Origin: Thermoplasmatales archaeon ex4484_36
GTDB taxonomy: Archaea > Thermoplasmatota > Penumbrarchaeia > Penumbrarchaeales > EX4484-36
Assembly: GCA_002254765.1 (NCBI GenBank)
Contig: NJDV01000104.1
Span: 1 to 6,777, forward strand
Reading direction: 5' to 3'
Length of the DNA: 6,777 nucleotides
The stretch's first letter is position 1. Each line of letters starts with the position of its first letter. Both the position numbers and the translations under genes were made by a program. The notes under the pieces are model-generated. The model was not told the DNA's origin, did no database searches, and worked only from the letters and a program-made list of their open reading frames with translations. This document shows, one piece after another, positions 1 to 6,191 of the stretch.

Positions 1-1769
1 TAGGAGCTGACAAATGCTGCCGAAACCCTCTCCCCCGCAGAGACGCTCATATTGTTGATGCGGCAGGCCTTCAATGTAGAGGGGACAGCAGTGAAGTTCC
101 CGGAAAAGGGTATTATTCCTATCCCCGAGCTAGGAGTTATGATGACTGGATCAGTGATGTAGTAGCCGGAGCCGGAGTAATTCACAGGGGCGTTGAAGTA
201 GAACCTCAGTTCAAGGTTTTGAGTCGCATAGGCGGACATGTTGAGCTCTACTGCCCTCCACTCCGTTGTGGGGGTGATGTTGTAGAGCGTTACCCAGTTC
301 AGAAGGTCCGAGCTGGCAATGAGCGCACCGCGGGCCCCGCCGGGCTCCGGGAAGATGTAGCTGAACCGTAGGGTCTCCCCTGTTCCAAAGGTGTTGACAT
401 AGGAGAGAGTTCTGTTCTCTCCGGAGGTGAAGCCGCTGTAGCGGAGGGTTGAGGATGCCCTCTCAACGCTCAGGTTCTTCATAATAAGACCATAGGGCGT
501 AGAGCCAGAAAGAGTGGAGTTCCCGATGTAGAGTGGGGAGGAGAAGGTCCGGTGGTGACCTTCGTAATAGAGCCCCCTTTCGCCTTCCAAAACCTCAAAG
601 TGTGAGGATTCCACCCTCACCTGCCCGCCATCCAGCATCACCTCACCTCTGAGATGCGCCTTTACATGAACCATATCTAGAGATGTGGCCACGTAGATAG
701 CCCTCCCGCCCACGCCCGCATCTCTTATCTCGGTTGAGTTCATCCATCCCTTCGAACCAGCAAGGTAGGAGATGGTGAAGGAGGAGCCGGGGGAGGGGAG
801 GAGCCTTGAGACGTCTCCCTCAGTGGAGGGGGAGCCGTCGTAGTCTGTTATGCCAAGGAAGCCTCCATCCAGCACCTCAAGACGTCTTTCCAGACCCACG
901 AAAATGAGGTTGCAGTTCCTCAACCTCAATGAACCTAAGATCGTCAGGTTCCCTGCAAAGATAGTGGCGTTGGTGTAGGAGAGAGTCTCGTTTGATAGAA
1001 TCACCCTGCCCGCTGTCCAGTTGATGGATGTCCAGGCGGTGTAGGTGAAGTTAGCCACGTTTGTGGCCTCATCCTCAACCGTGACCCGGAGAATGTGCCT
1101 CCCCGCTGCTGCGGGGGCCTTTATCCCTGTGGTCTCGTTGTATTCGCTGTAGCTCCCCCCGTCCCAGCTGTACATGGTGGTGTGTACCCCGGAGTCTGTG
1201 TCGCTTGGGGAGAGCCGTATCACATCGTCTTTCAGAAGGTAGATTCGGTCCTGGTCAACAAACCCCCACCCGTCAACATCAACGTCAAGCTGAGGGGGCT
1301 GATTGTCTATCTTTATTGTATAATAGATAACGCTCCGGTTGGTGTTATTCCTTAGATAGACGCTATCCCCGTGGGCCACTTCTATAGTGTAGTTCCCCGC
1401 AGTTGAGTTTGTTGTATTCCCCAGGGTAAGGTTGCAAGTGAAATAGTAATCGGACTGATAAGTGAGGTTCAGAGCAAAACCTGTGGCGTTGGATGTGGAA
1501 TTGACATATAGGTAGAGGTAATCCCCTGCGGAGGGTGTCGATCCTGATGTGGAGTTCACCGCCCGGATGTGGAGGGTCTCGCCCGATCTAGCCCATTTGG
1601 CCTCCCTTGTGAAGGAGGCGTCGTGATATGCCTTCACCTCTTTGGGGGAGAACTCAACCCCTTCGGTGAGTAGGGAGGGCGTAAGAAAGCCCCCTGCAAC
1701 AAGGGTGATAAGAACAGCTCCAGTCAGTATCCGTCTGGTCTTTGAGCCGGAAAACTTCGCTTCTCTCAT
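1..1769 (-). CDS. Exported multidomain surface protein (beta-helix and jelly-roll-like modules), C-terminus beyond the window
   Basis: This reading frame is open from the start codon to the left edge, giving 589 residues with no stop, so the protein continues. I see a basic N-terminus followed by a hydrophobic stretch at about residues 15-34, read as a signal peptide or N-terminal anchor. Next come a Ser/Thr/Asn-rich region (about 40-150), an Ig-like module (about 156-245, with 'MYSWDGG' and 'AAAGRHILRVTVEDEA'), a beta-helix-like stretch (about 248-423, with 'LTILGSLRLRNCNL' and 'LEVLDGGFLGI'), and a MAM or jelly-roll-like module (about 433-546, ending 'SGSGYYITDPVII'). There are about 25 N-X-S/T sequons, which fits an archaeal surface glycoprotein. 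Family resemblance is judged by eye; substrate or partner is unknown. An in-frame ATG two codons upstream (1775) is possible, but GGAG at 1778-1781 lies 8 nt from the chosen ATG and only 2 nt from the other. The gene is divergent from citF. Confidence 0.85.
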   Translation of the reverse strand, partial: MREAKFSGSKTRRILTGAVLITLVAGGFLTPSLLTEGVEFSPKEVKAYHDASFTREAKWARSGETLHIRAVNSTSGSTPSAGDYLYLYVNSTSNATGFALNLTYQSDYYFTCNLTLGNTTNSTAGNYTIEVAHGDSVYLRNNTNRSVIYYTIKIDNQPPQLDVDVDGWGFVDQDRIYLLKDDVIRLSPSDTDSGVHTTMYSWDGGSYSEYNETTGIKAPAAAGRHILRVTVEDEATNVANFTYTAWTSINWTAGRVILSNETLSYTNATIFAGNLTILGSLRLRNCNLIFVGLERRLEVLDGGFLGITDYDGSPSTEGDVSRLLPSPGSSFTISYLAGSKGWMNSTEIRDAGVGGRAIYVATSLDMVHVKAHLRGEVMLDGGQVRVESSHFEVLEGERGLYYEGHHRTFSSPLYIGNSTLSGSTPYGLIMKNLSVERASSTLRYSGFTSGENRTLSYVNTFGTGETLRFSYIFPEPGGARGALIASSDLLNWVTLYNITPTTEWRAVELNMSAYATQNLELRFYFNAPVNYSGSGYYITDPVIITPSSGIGIIPFSGNFTAVPSTLKACRINNMSVSAGERVSAAFVSS

Positions 1770-1777
1770 ATCCATCA

Positions 1778-1781
1778 CTCC
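1778..1781 (-). promoter_or_regulatory. Shine-Dalgarno GGAG of the left-hand surface-protein gene
   Basis: On the minus strand the sequence reads TTTGGAGTGATGGATATG. GGAG is 8 nt from the ATG at 1769 and only 2 nt from the ATG at 1775, so it favours the downstream start. Confidence 0.55.
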
Positions 1782-1824
1782 AAAGGCTTCAGTTAACTTG
1801 ACTGTTGTCGTATTTCAAACTTTC

Positions 1825-1834
1825 TATTTTAAAC
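1825..1834 (-). promoter_or_regulatory. Candidate archaeal TATA box for the left-hand surface-protein gene
   Basis: The minus strand reads GTTTAAAATA inside the AT-rich gap. A TATA box here would place the transcription start near 1800-1805 and give a leader of about 35 nt that contains the GGAG ribosome site. The position is inferred from spacing alone; AT-rich alternatives lie nearby, for example GAATTTAAGT around 1844-1853. Confidence 0.4.
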
Positions 1835-1870
1835 TTTTCAGACAACTTAAATTCGCTGATACTTTCTTAA

Positions 1871-1880
1871 TCTTTTTATT
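1871..1880 (+). promoter_or_regulatory. Candidate archaeal TATA box for citF
   Basis: The plus strand reads TCTTTTTATT about 60 nt upstream of the citF start. It predicts a transcription start near 1900-1905 and a leader of about 35 nt that would include the GC-rich hairpin at 1918-1935. It is the last strongly AT-rich stretch before citF. The exact box is inferred. Confidence 0.4.
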
Positions 1881-1917
1881 CCACCTCCCACTTTAGCCCT
1901 CCGGTGTCCACCAACCG

Positions 1918-1935
1918 CCCTCCCCCAGGGGAGGG
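1918..1935 (+). other. GC-rich inverted repeat overlapping the citF ribosome-binding region
   Basis: CCCTCCCC (1918-1925) is the exact reverse complement of GGGGAGGG (1928-1935). As RNA it can form a stem of 7 GC-rich pairs with a four-base loop (CCAG). The 3' arm carries the purine-rich ribosome site just ahead of, and touching, GGAGGTGA (1934-1941). Folding would therefore tend to hide the citF ribosome site. The repeat is directly visible; a regulatory role is inference. Confidence 0.5.
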
Positions 1936-1937
1936 AG

Positions 1938-3332
1938 GTGAGACCCTATAGCGGCCTTCATACACCGCCAGTCAAAAAGGAGGGTATAGGAAGACCCCTA
2001 AGGTTCAGCATCCCCCGGGAGAACAAAGTGGTGGAGGGAATAGAGGATGCCATCCACCGTATGGGCATCCGGGACATCAAAATCTTTCCCTCCGCACTCT
2101 TTCCGGTGCACGAACACCTCATCCCCTACATAGAGGACGGAACCATAAGTTGGATTGAAGGCAGTCTCAACGGCCCCCTGGGGAGGTTCGCCTCCGAAGG
2201 GGGGCTTCTCCCTCATCCCGTGGTCTTAAGAACCCACGGAGGAAGAACAAGGGCCATAGAGGCGGGGGACGTCGTAATAGATGTGGCCTTCCTCGCCGCT
2301 TCTGCTGCGGACCCTGCGGGGAACATGACGGGTGCTGTAGGCCCCTCCGCCTTCGGTGCGGCGGGATTCGCCTTTGCCGACGCTTGGTACGCCAGAAAGG
2401 TGGTGGTTGTCACCGATAATATTGTCCCCTATCCCTGCACCCCCATATCCATCCCCTCAACATGTGTTGATGTGGTTGCAAAAGTGGATAGGATCGGGGA
2501 CCCCGAGGGGATAGGCTGGGGAACGACGCAGATAACCCGCGACCCCAGGATGCTCATGGTGGCTCGCAGAGTCATAAAGGTTCTAGAGGCCGCTGGATAC
2601 CTAAAGAACGGTTTCTCCTTCCAAGCGGGTGCCGGCGGGACCTCATTGGCAGTGGTGAAGTTCCTGGGAGATTATTTCAAGGAGAGGGGGCTTGTTGCCT
2701 CCTTTGCCATGGGGGGCACAACAGGGTATGTGGTCAGGATGCTGGACGAGGGGACCCTCCAGGCGATCCTTGACGCCCAGGCCTTCGACCTGAAGGCCAT
2801 TGAATCCCTCACCAAGAACCCTAATCACATGGAGGTCTCTCACCACCACTTCGGAAACCCCCACACCGGTGGGGCCATAACCCACCAGCAGACCGCCTGT
2901 TTCCTAGGTGCCACCGAAATAGACGTGGATTTCAACGTCAACGTGAACACCCACTCCGACGGCTACCTCCTGCACGGCACGGGAGGTCACACTGATGCAG
3001 CGGTGGGCTCAGAGGTCACAATCATAACCGCCCCTCTTATAAGGGGGAGGATTCCAGTAATCAGGGAGAGGGTGACCACCATTACAACACCCGGGGAGGC
3101 GGTAGACGTTGTTGTGACGGACCACGGGGTGGCAGTGAACCCGCGCAGGGAGGACCTCCTGAAGTCCCTGAAGAAAACGGACCTCCCAGTGGTGGACATT
3201 GAGGACCTAAAAAGGAAGGCCCTATCACTTGTGGGAAAGACCATAGAACCCAAATTAGGAGACGAGGTAATAGCTGTTGTGGAGTACAGAACCGGGGAGA
3301 TACTGGACTCCGTTTTCAGGGTCCTTAAATGA
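1938..3332 (+). CDS. citF: Citrate lyase alpha subunit / citrate CoA-transferase family protein (CitF), shortened N-terminus
   Basis: The 464-residue protein matches the CitF family along almost its whole length. In citrate lyase, CitF exchanges the acetyl group on the acyl carrier protein for citrate, and CitE then cleaves the citryl thioester. Recognisable blocks are GPLG (79-82), HGGR (100-103), IDVAFL (114-119), NIVPYP (161-166), AGAGGTSLAV (230-239), NPNHMEV (294-300), the FNVNVNTHSDG...GTGGHTDAA region (332-355) and TDHGVAVNP (394-402). The bacterial protein as I recall it is about 510 residues; the whole difference lies at the N-terminus, where the GMTVSFHHAFRGGD-type strand is not recognisable. 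The GTG start sits inside GGAGGTGA, but no ATG, GTG or TTG follows in frame until codon 31. No citD, citE, citC or citX gene is adjacent, so it may be a stand-alone CoA-transferase. The cytoplasmic location is inferred from the lack of a signal peptide. Confidence 0.9.
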   Translation: MRPYSGLHTPPVKKEGIGRPLRFSIPRENKVVEGIEDAIHRMGIRDIKIFPSALFPVHEHLIPYIEDGTISWIEGSLNGPLGRFASEGGLLPHPVVLRTHGGRTRAIEAGDVVIDVAFLAASAADPAGNMTGAVGPSAFGAAGFAFADAWYARKVVVVTDNIVPYPCTPISIPSTCVDVVAKVDRIGDPEGIGWGTTQITRDPRMLMVARRVIKVLEAAGYLKNGFSFQAGAGGTSLAVVKFLGDYFKERGLVASFAMGGTTGYVVRMLDEGTLQAILDAQAFDLKAIESLTKNPNHMEVSHHHFGNPHTGGAITHQQTACFLGATEIDVDFNVNVNTHSDGYLLHGTGGHTDAAVGSEVTIITAPLIRGRIPVIRERVTTITTPGEAVDVVVTDHGVAVNPRREDLLKSLKKTDLPVVDIEDLKRKALSLVGKTIEPKLGDEVIAVVEYRTGEILDSVFRVLK

Positions 3333-3335
3333 TCA
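3330..3335. other. Shared palindromic stop: TGATCA joins the ends of citF and the convergent C25 gene
   Basis: TGA at 3330-3332 ends citF on the plus strand, and TCA at 3333-3335 is the TGA stop of the minus-strand gene. The convergent genes therefore abut with no intergenic base. No T-rich archaeal terminator fits between them, so each transcript presumably ends inside the other gene, giving antisense 3' ends. Confidence 0.9.
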
Positions 3336-6131
3336 CTCCTCTGGGTGAGGAGGGTGTGGGGGCATTATAAGGAGATAGAGCAGAATCGCCGCGAGGACTG
3401 CTATAGGAGCCAGGAGAATTAGTGCTAGATCCCTCTCCTTCTCTTCCGCCTCTACCACCTCCACTAGGATGAGTCTGCTGTCGCTCTCCCCCAGGTCGTT
3501 TCTCACCTCAATAGTCACCCAGTGAAGGCCCTTCTGTTCTTTCGTCGGTGTGAATACTATAAGGCCGCTTTTTGGATCTATATCGAAGAGATCCGTGTCG
3601 TCGCTGAAGGTGAGGTTCGCCCTCCTAGCCCCGAACACCCTCACCTGATAGACCGTCCTCTTTCCCACCTCCGCTCTGAGCTTCACCAGCGAGGGGTCTA
3701 TTCTCAGACGGGACTCCTCAGTGGATATTATAAAGGTGGTGTAGGCGGAGGAGCTCAGGCCCCCTCCGTCGGTGACCGTTATATTTACCCGGTATATGCC
3801 ACTCATGTTCTCGTAGGGAACAAAGGAGATAAGGCCGCTCTCGGAATCAACAGGTATGAAAGAGGGGGATATGGAGAAGGTCAGCGGCGGCGGTCCATCA
3901 TCCTCCACCTGAAGGGCCAGCGTGAACAGGCTTCCAACGGGAAGGAGGTAGGTCTCCTTCAGATTGAGAATTCTGGGCGGGTCATTTACTCTGGAGACTA
4001 TCACTGAGAACTCCCCTGTAGTCTCCGCCAGGCCGTCGCTCACGGCGTAGCCCACCCGTATCTCTCCGGAGAAGTTCGTCTGCGGGGCCACCATCACCGT
4101 TCCGTTGTCGCTCAAGGGGCAGAAGATAGGGGGTGAGTCCTCCTCGGTGCGGAAGAGGACCCCGGGGAGGGCCACGGGGGGACTGTCCACATAAACCGAG
4201 ACACTCAACGTATTGTCCTCGGTATTCCCCTCCTCCCCCAGCGACTCCACCTCAAATGTCAGATTGTGCCAGCCCCAGGCCAGAGAGAGGTTCATTCTGA
4301 GAGTGACTGTGCCGAACGGGGGTAGGGGCCCGTGGGAAGATTTGTGAAGTGTTACCCCCCTCTCGCTCACCTCCAGGGTGAACCCTGGGGCGGCGCTAGT
4401 GCCCGAGTTCCCCACGGCGACTTCCCACACACCCACCCTCCCCTCAACCAGGCCTTCTGGAGGGGTCACCCCGGCTATATAAAGATCCGCCGGAGGGGCC
4501 TTGAGGGTGATGTTGTCCCTCATGTAGGGCCTGTAGCTCTCGCGGGTCACTGTCAGGTAGACCACATCTGTGGTTAGGTTGAACTCCGTTGCGAGAGAGG
4601 CCACCCCCCCCTCCCCCGTGAGGGCCGTGAAGAACTCCCCGTCCACAGGATTATACAGGGTTACCCTGGCGCCCACCACCGGTGTGCCGTATACACCGTC
4701 CTTTACCTCCACCTCAACAGTGCTCTTTCCGCTGTACACGTAGGAGGGGCAGCTCACCTCAAGCTCCCTTATGTCACCCAGCCAGAGCCACATGGCGGGA
4801 TCTCCCAGAAGGACGTAGGAGTAGAGGTTGGCTACCACCCCCTCGGGGAAGGGGCATGAAGGGTATATAGAGGCGAAGTAGTGCCTCTTCAGCTGCCATA
4901 GGGCCTCAGCAGGTCTGGGAGGGCCTTGAAATAGCCTCCTTACAAACTCCTTGAAGAGCCACCAGTTGCCGAAAGAGCCGTTGAGGGTCTCTCCTCTGTA
5001 GGAGACCCCAGTTGAGGCAACAATCCCTGAGAATCCCCCCTCGGCGGTAAGAAGCAGCCTCTCAAGGTTGGTGTCATCCTCCTCGGTGAATCTCCCGCTA
5101 TCACAGGACGAAATATAGGCGAAGGGCCTTCTCACGCTGAATGTCAGGTTCTCTCCATCCAAGTAGGTGAGGAGGGGATAGAAGGAGTATCGAGAATACC
5201 CCAGCGGGTCGGAGTACTCCGCCAGGGAGTTATCGAGCGGAGGAGGGTTGTCTGCGTAGAAGGACTGGCCGGCGAAGAGAAAGAGGGCGGCGCCGGGTAA
5301 GAGAGAGGAGATGAGGTTAGTGTGGTTCAAGGTGTCCACAGAAGGTGTGTAGTTCCCCCCCTCCATATAAGGGTAGTCTGTAAGCTCCACTTTGTTCATA
5401 TATGTGGGGATGAAGACCTCAGTCTCCTTAAGTGCCTTGAAGGCGTTGTCCTTATAAGCCTCGTAGAGGTTGGGGTTGTTGGGCGGGTCCATGAGGCTCC
5501 CCGCCATGACAACCCTTCTGCTCCAGTTGCCCTCCTGCGGCTCCGTCAGATACCTCAGCTCCTCCCTGACCATCCTGGAGAGCTCATCTGGACTGGAGGC
5601 AGGAAACCTCCCGACCATAACCGGAAGGGAGAAGTCCCACTCCCCCTCTTCACCATAAATACCGTCCCCGTCGGTATCCCAACTGCTCCCAGGGCTGCCG
5701 TAGTAGATATCGGAAGGATAAAACTCATCCAGGTCTTCTCCCACTTCCCCCACATAGAGCTCTCGGGTGGGTATGACTTCGGAGTCCCCGGCTAGGAGGA
5801 GATATCGCAGGGCCCCTCCGCCCCTCTCGTAGACCTCCGAAATAAGGGAATGAAGCTTCTCGGGAGGGTCCCTACCCTCCCCCTCCCCCACAGCGCTCTC
5901 ATACTCCACCGCCACAGTTCTGATTCCGGCCCTGTTCCACCAAACTACAAGAGGCTGGAGGTTCTCAGCCCACCCCCGGGGATAGACCATGAGGTACTCC
6001 GTGTCCGGTGGGATCTCCTCAAGCAGGGTTCGGGTGGGAGAGCCTCTGGCAGGCGTATTATGGAGGGCGCTGAAGAGGAGTGGTGTGATCAGGAAGAGAA
6101 TGAGCGTGCCCCGCCAGATAAGCCGTGACAT
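3333..6131 (-). CDS. Membrane-anchored gingipain-like (peptidase family C25) surface protein with CARDB and cadherin-like modules; catalytic His replaced
   Basis: The protein has 932 residues counted from ATG 6131. A signal peptide (hydrophobic core about 8-24) precedes a family C25-like region (about 40-453). Its hallmarks are LLLAGD (111-116), PSDIYYG (139-145), a DTDGDG metal-binding-like loop from 152, VGRFP (173-177), SSCDSGRF with the expected nucleophile Cys343, and the closing LLGDP (441-445). Where gingipains have the catalytic His in a GHGS motif, this protein reads GQSF, with Gln289. An Ig-like stretch (about 457-545), a CARDB-like module (548-648), three cadherin-like modules (about 650-719, 720-803, 804-894), a transmembrane helix (902-923) and a 9-residue PPHPPHPEE tail follow. 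It has 14 N-X-S/T sequons. The predicted layout is an extracellular domain held by the C-terminal helix. GTG at 6140 is an upstream alternative start, but it overlaps the GGTGA ribosome site of the chosen ATG. Active protease or inactive pseudoenzyme cannot be decided from sequence. Confidence 0.88.
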   Translation of the reverse strand: MSRLIWRGTLILFLITPLLFSALHNTPARGSPTRTLLEEIPPDTEYLMVYPRGWAENLQPLVVWWNRAGIRTVAVEYESAVGEGEGRDPPEKLHSLISEVYERGGGALRYLLLAGDSEVIPTRELYVGEVGEDLDEFYPSDIYYGSPGSSWDTDGDGIYGEEGEWDFSLPVMVGRFPASSPDELSRMVREELRYLTEPQEGNWSRRVVMAGSLMDPPNNPNLYEAYKDNAFKALKETEVFIPTYMNKVELTDYPYMEGGNYTPSVDTLNHTNLISSLLPGAALFLFAGQSFYADNPPPLDNSLAEYSDPLGYSRYSFYPLLTYLDGENLTFSVRRPFAYISSCDSGRFTEEDDTNLERLLLTAEGGFSGIVASTGVSYRGETLNGSFGNWWLFKEFVRRLFQGPPRPAEALWQLKRHYFASIYPSCPFPEGVVANLYSYVLLGDPAMWLWLGDIRELEVSCPSYVYSGKSTVEVEVKDGVYGTPVVGARVTLYNPVDGEFFTALTGEGGVASLATEFNLTTDVVYLTVTRESYRPYMRDNITLKAPPADLYIAGVTPPEGLVEGRVGVWEVAVGNSGTSAAPGFTLEVSERGVTLHKSSHGPLPPFGTVTLRMNLSLAWGWHNLTFEVESLGEEGNTEDNTLSVSVYVDSPPVALPGVLFRTEEDSPPIFCPLSDNGTVMVAPQTNFSGEIRVGYAVSDGLAETTGEFSVIVSRVNDPPRILNLKETYLLPVGSLFTLALQVEDDGPPPLTFSISPSFIPVDSESGLISFVPYENMSGIYRVNITVTDGGGLSSSAYTTFIISTEESRLRIDPSLVKLRAEVGKRTVYQVRVFGARRANLTFSDDTDLFDIDPKSGLIVFTPTKEQKGLHWVTIEVRNDLGESDSRLILVEVVEAEEKERDLALILLAPIAVLAAILLYLLIMPPHPPHPEE

Positions 6132-6136
6132 TCTGT

Positions 6137-6141
6137 TCACC
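6137..6141 (-). promoter_or_regulatory. GGTGA ribosome-binding site deciding the start of the C25 protein
   Basis: The minus strand reads GCGGTGAACAGAATG. GGTGA lies 5 nt before ATG 6131 and matches the 3' end of the archaeal GGAGGTGA site. The GTG at 6140 is inside it and has no ribosome site of its own upstream, which favours ATG 6131. Confidence 0.5.
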
Positions 6142-6149
6142 GCAAAATG

Positions 6150-6157
6150 TTATAAGT
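6150..6157 (+). promoter_or_regulatory. Candidate TATA box for the ketopantoate reductase gene
   Basis: TTATAAGT on the plus strand lies about 35-40 nt upstream of the ATG at 6192. It predicts a transcription start near 6177-6180 and a very short leader. GTGAT at 6184-6188, 3 nt before the ATG, could be the tail of a GGAGGTGAT ribosome site. Confidence 0.45.
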
Positions 6158-6170
6158 AACACCTACTTAT
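6152..6170. repeat. Perfect 7-bp inverted repeat in the divergent promoter region
   Basis: ATAAGTA (6152-6158) and TACTTAT (6164-6170) are exact reverse complements separated by ACACC. The dyad is centred between the two divergent genes. It could be the site of a dimeric regulator, or simply two TATA-like elements facing each other. Confidence 0.6.
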
Positions 6171-6172
6171 TA
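6164..6172 (-). promoter_or_regulatory. Candidate TATA box for the C25 surface-protein gene
   Basis: The minus strand reads TAATAAGTA. A TATA box here predicts a transcription start near 6143-6146, just upstream of the GGTGA ribosome site, so the leader would be about 12-15 nt. TTATAA at 6150-6155, which is its own reverse complement, is an alternative but would place the start inside the gene. Confidence 0.4.
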
Positions 6173-6191
6173 ATTATTGGCCCGTGATATC

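Noticed and set aside
1095..1355. 86-codon plus-strand open frame with Pro/Val-rich translation
   Set aside because: It is a shadow of the minus-strand surface protein, whose frame stays open for 589 codons with a coherent domain order and signal peptide.
3336..3352. Inverted repeat after citF as an intrinsic terminator
   Set aside because: The stem is only 6 bp and no T-run follows on either strand. Archaeal termination relies mainly on T-tracts, and these bases also encode the C25 protein tail.
3522..4007. 161-codon plus-strand open frame inside the C25 gene
   Set aside because: It is antisense to well-defined cadherin-like modules, its translation is low-complexity and resembles no family, and it has no ribosome site. 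GC-rich third positions produce such shadows.
5322..5795. 157-codon plus-strand open frame
   Set aside because: It is antisense to the conserved C25 domain, with no recognisable motifs or promoter.
6184..6186. GTG as a start for the reductase gene
   Set aside because: It is out of frame with the Rossmann motif. It is more likely part of a GTGAT ribosome site for the ATG at 6192.
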